33,744 nt of DNA from Nymphaea colorata (Eukaryota > Streptophyta > Magnoliopsida > Nymphaeales > Nymphaeaceae): assembly GCF_008831285.2 (NCBI RefSeq), contig NW_022204569.1:1-33744 (forward strand), given 5' to 3'. A model generated the notes under the pieces. The model was not told where the DNA came from. It searched no databases and was given only the letters and a program-made list of their open reading frames with translations. Shown here one piece after another: positions 1 through 11,620 of the stretch. The translations under genes were made by a program, and so were the position numbers. Each line of letters begins with the position of its first letter. Within the stretch, counting starts at the first letter, position 1.

Positions 1-51
1 CCCAACCCCAACCCCAACCCCAACCCCAACCCCAACCCCAACCCCAACCCC
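1..51. repeat. Left telomere, C4A2 repeats
   Basis: Eight to nine tandem CCCCAA units run from the first base to position 51 with no variant unit, then unique sequence begins. On the other strand this is G4T2, the telomere unit of oligohymenophorean ciliates. With the matching array at the right end it marks this as a complete linear macronuclear chromosome. Confidence 0.97.
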
Positions 52-132
52 TTTCTTTAATGATATTTTTATATTTAGTGCTTGACAATCTAATCTAAAT
101 CTGAAGTATGATGAAGAAAATTGATTCTTTGA

Positions 133-993
133 TCATTATTTAAGTCCTGCATTTTTTCGGGCTCTCCTTGTGTCATCGACATTAATCTGCAACTGTAGAA
201 CGAGAAAGTTATTATCCCTTGATTATTTTCTTTTGGAATATTTGGTCATGTCTCCTATAGAGTTTTCTCCTACTTTCTCATCCTCCTCTGTACGCGATCG
301 ATAGTGAACCGTAGTCGAGTGCCCATTCTCAACTTTCTTCCAAAAACGTTCAACCTTCTATATCTTGTCCCTTGAAAAGTCAGTCTTTAATTTTCTATTT
401 ACAGTGTGAGCTTCGTGGGGTATTTATGTCTTGGAAGTATCAGCCCTTAAAACCAACAGTTTATTCTTGTTTTTATAAGCTTGTTAGAGATTTTTCTCTG
501 CAAGAAATCGTTTAGGCATTTTGTTTAATTATCATTTTACTGGATTAGGTCTTGAACAATTAACTTTTTTCCTATGTTTTCGTGCTGTTTCCACTTAGCT
601 TTTTTAAAAAATTTTCCGTCCTTTCTCCTTACGATCGGTCTACTTCAAAAAAAACAATACTTATTGTAACTATTCGATTGCTCTGACTGCTCTCTTTATT
701 CTTCTGGTCTTGAATAGCTGGTATGGAAGATATCGGTTGACCTATTGATGCAATTCACAAAATTTTAGTACTTAAGACTGCTGATGACGAGCGATTATCT
801 GAGGGAGCGGATGGACTTTGGCCGCTTCTAAAAGGCTACTTTGAAGATTTACTTTGCCTTTCCCTCTGAAAAACGTCTCCTCGAAGAAATAGTTGGCATC
901 AAAATATTTATTAACTTTAATTACGAAGTTATATTATAAACCGAACAAGCTAGTAAGATTATTTTTCTTTACTGGAGATTGACTTCTCTTCAT
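133..993 (-). CDS. Probable unrecognised gene, frame unresolved
   Basis: The plus strand is pyrimidine-rich here and the minus strand gives protein-like stretches when UAR is read as Glu. One ORF starts at the ATG at 993 (MKRSQSPVKKNN...) and runs to a TGA at 532. Charged stretches in other frames (for example KIEKVERFWKKVENG and SLRESLVISSLKYENF) continue toward a TGA at 133-135. The pieces would need several one-base corrections to join, as in neighbouring genes. No family is recognised; the product would be about 280 residues, basic and partly disordered. A plus-strand ORF at 748-1059 competes for part of the interval, so strand and frame are both uncertain. Confidence 0.42.
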
Positions 994-1123
994 AGGAATA
1001 TTAGTAATTTATATGTATGCTTGGAAAAAAGAATCATGTAAAACTACAAGAGTATATGAGATTTTTTTGTTTATTTGGTATTGAACTTATCTATTGGTTG
1101 CAGTGAATTGATGGAAAATTGTA

Positions 1124-2348
1124 TCAACTATTAAAATCAATTCTTCTAAATAGCCTATTCATTTGCTCAATTTCTTTATGTTCCTACTTCCTCAGAAACT
1201 CCAATTTCTTCTAATTTTATCGTTATTCAAAGAAATGTCCTGTTATTTCATCTTTTTCTCTTTGAAGCTCAATATTCTTATTCGACAAGCCTAGACATTT
1301 CTGTTAGCACTACTCAAGCTCTTTTCTCACTTTTTTGAGTTCTTGAGTCAATCTTTCATAGCGCAACCTTTACTCTGCAGATGTTTCTTGTTTCTGTGCG
1401 GATCTTTATCTTCTGGCTTACAAGCTAGAAGCTACTTTCTGCTGCATTTCGTAATCAAACATTTTGGTCTGTATCTCATTCCTCAACTTGCAATTCTCTT
1501 TCTTCAACTTCTTTATTTAGGCTTTTGCCTTTTCCAACTCTTCCTTCAATATTTGGTTATCAATTTCTTTCTTTTAGGCGTTTGAACTAATCTGGCTCTC
1601 CCGCTTAGATAGCTATCGCCTCAATTCAAGCATTTCTTAAAATTAATTGCGATGTTCCAATTTGGTGGAGAGTGCTTTATTCTATTTTTGAAGCTATAAC
1701 TTTTACTGTTGGAGTTTATCGATCTGGTCTGTCAATTATTTTTGAAGACTAATCGACTTCATTTATGCCTTTAGTATTTTTTCTTTGTAAAAATTGTGAA
1801 TTTACTGAATTTGTTCCTAGAAAGCTTATTTTTAATCCATAAGCTACTGCTACTTAGCCTATATTTCTTTTTGGAATCTATGCCGCTCTAGATCGTAAAG
1901 TCTTAATTGTCCGTTGATGAGAGAAATCATTTTATTCCTTTAAATTTTCTCGTCATTTGCCATCTATTTCTGGAGCGAGGATTACAGTTCCGTCATTTCA
2001 AAATCTCTTTGTTTGTTGGACTCAAGCGCTTAATTTATTCCTCTTTGCTATTGTTAGATTTTTAAAGTTCGTCAATGTACTCCTCAAGCTATTTGATACA
2101 TTTTCGCTGTTGCTCATAACAAACCAGCAATTTCTCCATCTAGATATTATATGGCGTACCTTGTGACGTTGCTTTCGCATCTTTTCAGCGCACCAGTTTC
2201 CCTAGTCATTGTCTATATCGAACTGGCTTTATTGACTGGAGGCTGTGAGGGTAGAACTAGATTCAACCCAATAGACGCTGGAGATAGAGCGACGATGCAT
2301 TCGGGATTATTAGTAAGTATCGGAAGTCCTTTTTCGTTGGTATGACAT
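1124..2348 (-). CDS. Coiled-coil protein, about 400 aa
   Basis: From the ATG at 2348 a polar, serine-rich N-terminus (MSYQRKRTSD...) leads to a 20-nt intron (2140-2159). After it the protein is an almost continuous coiled coil rich in Glu, Lys, Gln and Leu (KCIKELEEYIDELEKSNN, then ELEKAKAEIKKLKKEN further on), ending RRIDFNS at the TGA at 1124-1126. About thirty of its glutamates are UAA or UAG. One base seems to be missing at the AA around 2038: GAGGAATAAA should read GAGGAAATAAA to join the two long frames. Generic coiled coils of this kind are common in ciliate cytoskeletal and basal-body proteins, but the sequence gives no specific function. Confidence 0.75.
2140..2159 (-). other. 20-nt intron (GTACGC...ATCTAG)
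   Basis: Excision joins the codon for Lys of ...KQRHK directly to ATG GAG AAA and puts the serine-rich N-terminus in frame with the coiled coil. It has GT/AG ends and length 3n+2. The support is frame restoration only, because the flanks are not a conserved domain; a one-base gap would be the alternative. Confidence 0.65.
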
Positions 2349-2536
2349 CCTAACAAATATTAAGAATATAAAGGCCTAATAAGCTCATCAGATCATATCA
2401 ATTGAAGAAAATATCTTCTTATCATGAGTTAATGAGAGAATAAGATGTTTTTCTTTCATTTTATAATCGATGTTTATGAAAAATATCAAATTAATAAATC
2501 ATTTCTTAAGACTCTTTAAGAATTGGATTGGATTCT

Positions 2537-4308
2537 TCAAAAGAGATTAAGCATTTGCCAGTTGCTATCTTAACTTTTGCTACCTAGGAGTCTTATTTTT
2601 GTAGGAGGCGAAGTTATTCTTTATATATCTTAGTAATTTGATAGTCCAAACACTGGCATTTCTTCTTTTAGGAGGGCAAGCCTTTGAATTTGGCCGTCAT
2701 TGCATAATGTGTAGAATAGGGATAGCTGGTTACCATATTAGCAGATCATCTCAAGGGCCTTTGCTAAGTATTCCACCTCGAATGATTGGAAGTAAAAGGC
2801 CAAGTCAAGTCTACAATATCCAGGCTTGTTCTTCAGAATTCCCAAACTAACCTGGCTCTATAGCTCAGCAATAGTCTCTTCGCCAAGTTTAGCAATCTAA
2901 TGCCGAAGGGTCCGGCACAGAAACAACCAGAACGAATCTGAATTCCGAAGAGATCAGAAAGGATAAGACTGACTAAGTTGTGATTAAGAAGCTCTCCCTT
3001 ACGAAGAATATTGAAAGTAATGATATTTCCTCTTTCTTCAAAGTTCTTATTGCCGTAAACAACAATGAAGATATCTTTCTTTTCATTTTTGAACCTTTGG
3101 TTCATGGTTTAGATTTTTTTGAGGAAGAGATTAATGTTTTCTTTCTAATTTTCAGCAATGAAATCGTATGTAATATCGTTTTTCAAGAGCTCAAACGACA
3201 AGGCTGCTCTATAGAATCCCAAGAAGGCTGGGGTTCCTGATATCTAACGAGCAAAGATATTGTCTTCATACATAATATCTGACTTTTTATAACCTTTGAC
3301 GAATTTCACTGTTCCTCCTCCAGGAAAGGTTGGCTTTGAGAGCTCGATAATGTTCTTTCGGCCAATCAGTACACCACACGATTCACTTCCTCCCAAATTT
3401 TTGTGAGGACTTAGGAAAACAAAATCAACTTCAGAGTATCTCTTAAAGCTGAATTGCTTATGAGAGCAATAGGCAGCACAGTCAACACAAAGGTATATCT
3501 TCTTTGTTGAGCGGACCTTATTGATGATCTTATTGATCGCTGCCAAGTTGGTAAGCTTTGAGGTCACGTTGGAGGCTGCTGAAATTGAAACGATGAGATA
3601 GTCATTCTCATCATTTGATAGTACTTCTTCGATTTCCTCCATGATCAGGTCTCCGTGCTCATTGCTTGGCAAAACCTTGATGGTTTCGTACTATTCAATC
3701 CAAGGGAGAATGTTGGAATGATGTTCATAGGGTGTCAGAAAGACGGTCGCCTTTCCCTTATTTTTTAATAATCTTAATATTTTGAGAGTCTTTTCAATGG
3801 CTCCTGTTGACCCACTCCCAGTGGGCAAGGCAACGTAATCCTCATGGGCTGCTTCAAAGGAAGAGAGGAGGCTCAGTTGGGAGTACTCCATCATGGCCGT
3901 CGAGTATTTTCCGAAGTGACTGAATTCCGTATGAGGATTGGCAGCCAAGTATTTGGAGAAGTTGATCAGCTCCTCAATGGACTGGTAAGATCGGTTGGTG
4001 GCAGTGTGGTCAGCGTAAACTGACTACAGGCTGAAGCCAAAGGGAGATTTGGCTATGGTCCGAAGGCCGATAATCTGGCTTCTGATTTGTTCTAACTTTT
4101 ATGCCGGATTTAGGGAGCTATCTAATTATGTATCAGTTGGGAGCTCTTAGAGCGAGTTAACTTCGCTCTTTGAGCAGCCTATGTATAGATCCCTATCCTC
4201 AACCGTGCTTTCAGTGTTGGAAGAAAGGGTCTTTTTTAGTTCCAACAACTTTTTCAAGATAACAGTGGAGTTTTCATTGGAGATGGATAGATTGGAAGCT
4301 TGCATCAT
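2537..4308 (-). CDS. Class V aminotransferase / cysteine desulfurase-like enzyme
   Basis: A PLP-dependent fold-type I enzyme of the NifS/SufS/isopenicillin-epimerase superfamily. About 130 residues of variable N-terminus from the ATG at 4308 precede the domain (SVYADHTATNRSYQSIEELI). Landmarks follow in order: HTEFSHFGKYS, the glycine-rich PTGSGSTGAIE, TPYEHHSN, the PLP-phosphate region VDCAAY, the PLP lysine in FLSPHKNLGGSESCG, FPGGGTVKF, AREISGTP and the SGCFCAGPFG loop with a candidate catalytic cysteine. It is uninterrupted from 4308 to about 2884. One G appears missing at 2883-2884; with it the frame continues as LGEETIAELESQV and KPGYCRLDLAFYF, the usual C-terminal strand-helix, to the TGA at 2537. 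About 590 residues, longer than bacterial SufS. The substrate (cysteine, selenocysteine or other) cannot be told. No mitochondrial presequence is obvious. Confidence 0.88.
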
Positions 4309-4493
4309 AGCTCAATATTTGTGGGGATTGAGGTAATTTATATTGATGGGTATCAACAACACTCCCTATATAACAGCTATTTTGTGATGTCATTATATCG
4401 TCATAATTACACTACATTATTGTAATTAGTGGTTTGAAACATACTACTAAACTTTCAAATGACGGATCTGGCCCTGGTTTATAAACAAACATC

Positions 4494-5139
4494 ATGGATT
4501 TTGCACGTAGGATCAGTATTCATGCTCAAAAACCAGAATGGACTTTCTGTTAACACAGTTTATATTAAAGAGTAAACACAGCAATGTAAAGTTAGAAAAG
4601 TTGCCTTTTTATTGGGTGATCCGTGAGTTCTACTCCATATTTTTTCATACTAATGTTGTTATCATGATAGACTACAAATCTTACATTTAATAAATTTCAA
4701 TACAGCTATCAGGATAAAAATATTATTGACTGGCTGCGCGCCAAAAATGCTGAAGGATTTATACATATGAAACCCAAGAATAAATCATTTTTGAATATCT
4801 TTGATCATTCTTGGTTCTATTATAAAAATTATTCGTTTTATAGGCCTTTGGAGAGCTATTTTGTTTAAATTCATCAACGGGTCGATAAACTAACTCGAGA
4901 TTCTATAACGCTTAGCATAGAGTTATTCGTAAAGTATCTGGTTCATATATTTTGGTCATAATTGCTTTATAGTTCCATTCAGGAGAAGATGCCTGCCCAT
5001 CAAAAATTGACCATCATCTTCCCGATAGCAGAAATTATGTCTATCAGATCCTTGCGATGCCTATATTGTCTCCCTTACATATCCTGGCGCCTGGCGTGAA
5101 GGTTTATATAAGAATAATATTGTCCAGCTAACAATATGA
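4494..5139 (+). CDS. Unrecognised protein, about 190 aa
   Basis: Divergent from the aminotransferase gene. From the ATG at 4494 (MDFARRISIHAQKPEWTF...) the frame reaches a likely 20-nt intron (4572-4591), then continues as LEKLPFYWVIREFYSIFF. Further protein-like segments follow in order: NIIDWLRAKNAEGFIHMK, SFLNIFDHSWFYYKNY, GEDACPSKIDHHLPDSRN and YIVSLTYPGAWREGLYKN, ending at the TGA at 5137-5139. At least three one-base corrections are needed between these segments (about 4690-4710, 4970 and 5052). The protein is aromatic-rich and looks folded rather than coiled-coil. I do not recognise the family. Confidence 0.6.
4572..4591 (+). other. Likely 20-nt intron (GTAAAC...TAAAG)
   Basis: Removal joins ...HSLYER to LEKLPFYWVIREFY in frame. 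The length matches the other short introns here, but it ends AAG rather than TAG or CAG and the flanking protein is not a known domain, so support is weaker. Confidence 0.55.
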
Positions 5140-5174
5140 GCAAAAGAAGGGTTATTCTAAAATAACGGGAATAA

Positions 5175-8100
5175 TCAAGCAAAGATCTTATAGTTCTCTG
5201 AGAAAATGCCTTTGATTAGGTTGTCAATAGCATTTTCTTTGAAGGCATTAATTTCTATTATTTGATCTTTCATATTACTCTCATACTCTTCCTTACTTAC
5301 TAAGAGGCGATCCTATAATTCCTTTACTCTTTGCTGTAAGAAATATATCTTTTCCTCCAGTTTATGCTTGGATAAATTTGCATCCTCCTGGATTAGCTGA
5401 TTCATGCATGTGTCTTTTTTTCTTTGGAATTATAGTAGTTTTGCCTCAGTGCTCTCCAGAGCCTCCATCGCCTGCCTATATCGCTTATAGAACCAATATA
5501 AATCATGGCCAGACTAACCACAATCTAACTATATGTATGATTACTTTTGATTTCTTCAAGTTTTTGCTAAATCCTTGTCATGAATTATGCATCTTGTATC
5601 ATCTTCTTGTCTATCTTGTCCATTATCTTTATGGAAGATCTAATATCAGCTATCTAGAATCTAAATGAATGGATTTTTACTCTTGATGTTAGATTGGGAG
5701 AATTTGAGAGAGTTTTAGGAGTTATTATTGTCGTTCTTTTTCCTGGACCTTCCCTCGAAATCATTTACTATATCTATTAGCTAATCCTGGTCTATCTTGA
5801 TAGATTACTCCTATTGGTTCATGGAATTAATATTATGAGCCTTTGATTCACTTAGAGAGGTTGAGCATCTTTGTTCCCAAAGTAAATACTTTTTTCATGT
5901 TTTATCTGAAATTTCACCTACCCGGAGTTCAAACTCAGCCTTCCTGATTTATCATCAACCCCCAAGCTGAACCTCCTCTTATTGATCTCTTACTTTTTGC
6001 CTCCAAGTAATTGGGCAATCAAATTTTAGCTTTTGAATAAGTCTTATTGCTCAGTTAAATTTTTACTAAGGATTGGTATTTAGTTCATGTTAGCATGAGG
6101 ATTAGAACTGCTGGATTTGAAATTCTTTATAACTTCTTCCATGTTAATCATCATCTTGGCAAAATCCTCACCTTAAAGTTTTTGAAGCTATCGCACGATG
6201 CTTTGGCAAACGTTCTATATCTGGCTGGCATGATCCTTATCAACGTTCTTTAGCTCTTTCTCCATACTTCAAAGACTGAAGGAGTTTTTCCCTTTTTCTC
6301 AGCTAGTAAGCTTTATAATCGTTCAATTTATCTGCCCAGACTATTCTTTTAGATCATTAGCTATCTGTTTTTACTCTAAAGGTTTTTGATTAGATTTGCA
6401 AATTCTTCAATTTATTTGCTCTGCTACTAGCCTTTGCGTTGTTCCTTTAATCAATAACGCTCTTGTTGTCCTTGAATATCTTGGATACATCATGCATTTT
6501 GGACTACTACTCAACTGACCTTCTTTATGATATTGACAAAAGGGCAGATGAAGAGAGTGGAATGTTATAATTTTTCTTGCGTAGACTATAGTTCTCAGCG
6601 TTTTAATAGGTTCTTTGTATATTTTCATGGTTTTTCTCAGATTTCGTCACCAAGATATTGTAAATTGGTGGGTCCTGAACTGGAGATGTTGTAGCTTGAA
6701 ATCGTTTATCGATGTTTCTCGAATGATATCCTTATCCGATTCAAGCACAGTGGCCTTCCTGCTAGAGAAAGACTACGACCTTTGATGCTATTAACTTATT
6801 GAAGGCTATTTTTCGATGATAGACTAATTGATTTGTGGAGGTGTTTGCAGATTGTGGGTATGTTTGTGAGGCTATGGCATTGGGAGGGATTCTGTGATCT
6901 TTATATCAATGTACTCATGATTTTTGTCGTCAGTCGGGTCTCTAACTTCATAGTGCTTTATCCCTAACTGCCTTTCCATCACTTTATCGAACATTTCTCC
7001 TGAAGTCATCGCCTATGTATCAATGATACCGAATTCCATCAATTTGCTGCAAAGTTTGAGCCGTAGCTCTTCCATCTATGAGTTGCTGTTCATTAGCTAC
7101 CGCTTGACGTTCAGATGCTTATTTATCTATTACTTATCCAAGATCTACTGCTTTAATTGCCCGATTTCTGCCTACAACTCGCTTATTCTGATTTCAAGCT
7201 TCTTATTGGTTTACTTGATGCCCATGTTCAAAGTGTCCTCGATTATCGATGTATTGCTCGAGTTTTTGTCTTTTTACTTCTTACCGCTGGCGCCTGCTCT
7301 TATCTGCATGTACTGAAACTTTTGCCGAAAATCGTTTCTGGACTCCTCAAGCTATTGATTCTTTTTCCTTATTTGGTCCATTTCTTCTTTGAGCTCGGTA
7401 TTTTCGGTTTCAATCCTTTAGAATTCTAATTATAGGGTTTCCCTAAACTTGCGGCCTTTCTTTTTAAGGCTTCTTCTGATTTGGGCTTCATGATCCAGGT
7501 ATTGGTGTAGTTTTTATGGAGTGGGATTGGTGATTATGCTATGAATGCGAGTTACTTCATCAATAAAATTAAGGTCTTTGATAGTATACTAGCATTGATA
7601 GTTATCATCCATTTCCTTTATCAAGTTCTCAATATTCTTTCTTTTCTCCAGCAAATCAAACATGTTGTGAACTGTTGGCACTGTGGTATTGAGCTATCGT
7701 ATTTGATCCCTTATATAACCACGTTTAAGGTAAGAGTTATTTTATTTCTACAATCGGACTAGCTATCTTTCGAGCATAGCCTAGAGCCCTTTGTTTTCGT
7801 TTAGATAGTATTTTTTAATTGCATTCAATAGCAATTCTTCGTATTTCGGAGTAACTGTGAGAAGAGGGTTGTCCTCAATCTACACCTTCCAATCATTGAC
7901 AGAGAAAGTTTCAGAAATGCAGGTGATTGGATTTATAAGATCCTTGAAGTTAATATCGACGTTTTTTGCATTCCAATACTCCTTGAAATGTTTGGCGTAG
8001 ATCTGGCACAACTTATTGTACTTTCTGACTACTTTCTTCTCATGCTGGATGAAGGTTTATATCGTGCCAAGCATTTTCTCGTTGTATGTACTTAGGGTCT

Positions 8101-8285
8101 TAATATCGTTCTATCTTTTGGTAAGCTGCGGCTTCAATTTAAAAATTAGTCTATGATCTCGCCCATTTTCTTAATGCCAATGAAGGAATGCTGCTTTCGA
8201 CTTTCTACGCGTTGAAGTATTCGACCGGACTTATCATTGGAACGTTGTCAAATGAGTTCCCCTTCGGTGTAGAGTTCACTGACAT
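5175..8285 (-). CDS. Large coiled-coil protein with one TM segment
   Basis: Starts at the ATG at 8285 (MSVNSTPKGNSFDNVPM) and ends ...FSENYKIFA at the TGA at 5175-5177, about 1,030 residues. A helical N-terminal part (IETFIQHEKKVVRKYNKL, KHFKEYWNAKNVDINF) leads into a long coiled coil (IETENTELKEEMDQIRKK). A Ser/Asn-rich low-complexity middle follows, then more coiled coil. Near the C-terminus a short hydrophobic stretch (EIVVSLAMIYYWFYKRYR) looks like one membrane helix with basic residues after it, before a final coil (EEKIYFLQQRVKELEDRL). About 1,440 nt (roughly 8100-6660) are open in a single frame with some 35 UAR glutamates. The rest needs a handful of one-base corrections. No family is recognised; a structural or tethering protein is plausible. 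Confidence 0.8.
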
Positions 8286-8813
8286 ATATATTATAAACAA
8301 ACTCAAAGACTTGGAATCACGAGTCTGGCTAAAATAATCAAATTAAACGCTAATTATATGACAGGAAAGTTGAGAAACCTAAAAATATGGTCATCTTCAT
8401 CATAATTCAAATGGCATCAAACTGAATGAAGAAACAACTACGAAAAAGCTAGGAAAGTGTATGAAATTTCTCCATCTTGATGATTTTTTGAAGTTTTATT
8501 GATTTATTCTTTATGAGTCACCTATTATGATGATATTTCAAAACAACAGTTCTACAGTATTTAGTATTTTCTCAGTCCATTCACAAATCAATCAAATACC
8601 TATCAAACATAGCACCTATACACTTGTAGAAGCTAGTCACGCCTAAAACCTTCCAATTGGTAAGCCAGCGCAAGGCAATTGCTACTTCGACTTATCTCAT
8701 GTTTGGGAAAATTTGAATTATTACGGTCAAGTTGGTTTTATGTTTATAGAAATGAGTATGCAGTCTGGAATTATAAGTCCTCTTATTTTTAGCATACTAA
8801 TTATAAAATACAT
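8286..8813. other. Divergent intergenic region, 528 bp
   Basis: AT-rich sequence between two divergent start codons. I found no convincing ORF under the UAR=Glu code and no repeat or RNA gene. It probably holds the promoters of both flanking genes, but no motif could be assigned. Confidence 0.6.
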
Positions 8814-10271
8814 ATGAACGCTGAAGAAGACACCAGGGATTATTTCCAAGAATTCATCGATGGCAAGGCATAAGAGCAACGCCCTAAAATTGAACCGGAC
8901 TACGAGATTCTCACCCGAATTCAAGTGTTCGAGGTCTACACTCCCAAAAAACCCGCGAAGGTTGAAAAAGTTCACCCCTACATTCAGATAGCCAACCAAA
9001 AGAGAAGCAAATGCGGAGATTACGTCGACTAGCTCATCAGCCAGAGGAATCGATGCAAAACTTACAGCGAAATTATGGCAGAGGAGGATAGAAAAAGTCA
9101 ACAAAAACTTGGAATTAAGACTAAAATGCTGAAAAAGGCAACTGGGAATGACGCTCTTAACGAGGTACTGGGAATCGAGGGCCCGAAAAGGCCCCGCAGG
9201 ACCGCAAGGAGAAAAGCTGACTAGAGTAGCGATGATGATGGAGAAGCCCGAACAAAAAGAAGCCGTAAAGCTGGCCCTCCCTACATGCCGAACATCATTA
9301 GCTTAAACTAGGTTAACCGTGAAGCCTCCTCCAAAGCAGCCAAACGCGATAACAAAAAGGAGATAAGACATCCTGGATCTCGCAGCCGCTCAAAATACGC
9401 TCGGAAGGAAAAAGCACGTAGAAAACTGGAGGAAAGCAGCCCGGAAAGATCACCAGAGCGTGAAAAAAGTGAAGAACACTACAAGATGGAAATTGAAGGC
9501 TAGAATAGCAAAAAGTTAGCCCTTTCAATAAGCTCCCCAATTAAGAAGGCCAAAATATCTCAAAATACTTACTCGAGAACCCTGAAGCCAAAGTGGAAGC
9601 TCCTCCTCAACATCCAACCCCCATTTTCCAAAATGTCCAAAAGAAAGGAAAGGAAGAAGATGATATTCCTCGTTACAAGGAAAATGAGAGCATGAAAGCC
9701 ATTAATCGGAACAGAATGAAGTGCCAGGGAAAGATGAATAGCTTGTAGTTAAGCCAGCATTCGATGAGCTTACTGAGCAGAAAAAGAAGCTTGCATAACT
9801 TGTGGAAATAAACAGAAAAAGAGAAGAAGCTATTCGCTTCAGGAACAAATGGAAAAAGTGAAAAAGAAAAAGAAAGAGAGAGAAAAGAGATTGAAAAGAT
9901 GTTTAAAGATGAAAAAAGAAAAGAAAAAGAATTGAAAGAAAGATAGGAAAACCTCAAGAAGAAAAGACATCATGACTCCAATCGCAAATAATCGAAAGTT
10001 GACAAAATCCGAAAAAAATCTCCCAGTTACGCAAGCATGAGCAACTCAAATAATGATCGTGATGATGATTGGAAGGTAGCGCTTCGCTAGTCACTGGCTA
10101 CGATCCCCAAGACATGAAATACAAAATCAGAGACAAAAGTGAGATACGAGAGAGTGGCTTGCCCAGATGAACATGGAAGAAGCCCACAGTCGAAAAATGG
10201 GCCGAAAGGAAGAGGAGCTCGATGATCAAAGGTTCCTTCAGAAGATGAACAAGAAGAAGAAGAACCACTGA
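8814..10271 (+). CDS. Basic, low-complexity nuclear-looking protein
   Basis: From the ATG at 8814 (MNAEEDTRDYFQEFIDGK) the frame is open for about 290 codons. It includes a conserved-looking N-terminal part (YVDELISQRNRCKTYSEI, LGIKTKMLKKATGNDA) and Arg/Ser/Lys-rich stretches that resemble nuclear localisation signals (PKRPRRTARRKADESSDD, HPGSRSRSKYARKEK). After a one-base gap near 9560 come PKVEAPPQHPTPIF-like sequence, VPGKDEELVVKPAFDELT and highly charged Lys/Glu helices. The end is MGRKEEELDDQRFLQKMN...KKNH with TGA at 10269-10271. Several further one-base gaps lie between 9710 and 10160. It sits directly upstream of an HP1-like gene on the same strand, but the sequence alone does not tie the two together. 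Product not recognised. Confidence 0.68.
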
Positions 10272-10369
10272 TTGTGAGTATCTCTGTATATTTTCAATTT
10301 TTGAATTGAAAGAGGTCCATAAATCACCACAGTGCCCCAAAGAACGTCCTCTCGAGAGATTTTTCAATT

Positions 10370-11391
10370 AATGATCATCCAATCGTATACTTTTATTTAT
10401 TACTCAATACCAAGAAGAGAAAAAATATCAAAGGACCGAACTCACTAATTTTATAATTATTCTATACGGTTGAGAAGTTAATCGGAAAGCGGTAAAACGC
10501 TAAGGGTATGCTTTTTGTAACTTAGGGGTTATTGAATACAAGGTTAAGTGGCTGGGATACGATGAAGATGATTGTACTTGGTAACCGATAAAGAATCTGA
10601 AATATGTTGAGGACTTGGTAAAAGCTTATGATGAAATGCACGATGAGAGCACTAAAAGTCCCGGCAAAATAGAAAATAATACAGAGTTTTAGGATCCTTA
10701 AATCTATTAGGGAGATGAATAAGAAAACCAGGAAGAAGCTAGTGATGGATATCAAAAAAAGTTTGAGCAGTTGGAATAAAATTTGGTAGAATAATAGAAC
10801 AGAGACCAACATGAGTAGAAAGAAGATAACTATGTTTAAAGCGAATAGCCAGATGACGAAATCATATATGATAACAAATAAGCGATTGATGATGAAGATA
10901 AGAAAAAAATCTAGAAAAATTCTGAGTAATTGGAAGTATCGTCAGTCTAATTTGGGTAGGACGATCCAAATATCTATGAATAGGTGAGCAGAGCTCCTCC
11001 TGCAAGGAAAATGCAAAAATTCTAAAAAGAACCTACCAGAAAAAGGCCTAGAAGACAGCCTAAGGCTATGCTAAAATAGTCCTAGTAGCCAGTAAAAAAC
11101 CATTCTAAAAAGTCTCACCTACAGGAAGTGGAAGAGAAAACTCGATTTGTTGCAAAAAATCCATCCAAAAAGACGAATGCACCGGTTCCAAAGGCACCAA
11201 TCATAGGATAGCTGAAAGTCGTGCATTTGAGCAGATGCAATCGAACCAATGAGCTGATGTACCTTACATAGTTTGGACCACTTTGTAGTTATCGAAGCCA
11301 AGCAGATATGAAGAGATTATATCCTGATGAGCTGATCAAGTTTTACTAAGGAAGAATAGAATTCGCCCAAATACCAAAGATAGAGAAGTGA
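10370..11391 (+). CDS. HP1-like chromodomain / chromoshadow protein
   Basis: A heterochromatin protein 1-type reader of methylated histone H3. The chromodomain reads YTVEKLIGKRENAKG, then VIEYKVKWLGYDEDDCTWEP and IKNLKYVEDLVKAYDE; the three cage aromatics (Y of YTVEK, W of VKW, Y of LGY) are present. The Glu of TWEP is a UAA codon (10582-10584). A roughly 130-residue very acidic linker and a basic patch (KRPRRQP) follow. The C-terminus resembles a chromoshadow dimerisation domain: IIGELKVVHLSRCNRTNE, then LYPDELIKFYEGRIEF. The TGA is at 11389-11391. A 20-nt intron lies inside the chromodomain. The start is uncertain; 10370 is the nearest plausible ATG and needs a one-base correction before the chromodomain. 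Ciliate relatives act in heterochromatin and DNA elimination; which role applies here cannot be told. Confidence 0.9.
10506..10525 (+). other. 20-nt intron inside the chromodomain
   Basis: GTATGC...TAACTTAG. Excision joins KRENAK-G to G-VIEYKVKW, giving the canonical chromodomain strand order with no gap or insertion. Both flanks are conserved domain sequence, so this is one of the strongest intron calls in the window. Confidence 0.9.
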
Positions 11392-11620
11392 TTTACTTGA
11401 ATATCTCAATATTTTTCGCACAGTTCTATATATTTAAAAAGATGGGATCCAATCATCCCACAGACCTTTACAACAATTTTTTATCAAAAGCCTAGACTAC
11501 AACTATGCATTTCTTGAAAAATTAAATAAAGAGGAACCTCATTAATTTAAAGATCAATAATTGAACTTAAAAGTCAAGAAACTAAATCAATAATATACAA
11601 AGATAATGATGAATAAATGA

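Noticed and set aside
748-1059. Plus-strand 103-codon ORF at the left end
   Set aside because: Protein-like in part, but a single-stop code makes ORFs of this length common by chance. Flanking minus-strand readings look more coherent, so it is not listed as a gene.
4623-4705. 83-nt intron (GTGAGT...TACAG) in the plus-strand gene
   Set aside because: The interval itself encodes convincing protein (PFYWVIREFYSIFF...) in continuity with a 20-nt intron upstream, so it is exon.
4929-4972. 44-nt intron (GTAAAG...TTATAG)
   Set aside because: It restores frame, but so does one missing base near 4970. All well-supported introns in the window are 19-20 nt.
6200-6300. Kinesin motor C-terminus (LLQSLKYGERAKE) on the minus strand
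   Set aside because: It appears in only one of three shifted frames. The frame that joins both neighbours reads as ordinary coiled coil (GKTPSVFEV then MEKELKNVDKDH), and no other kinesin motif is present upstream.
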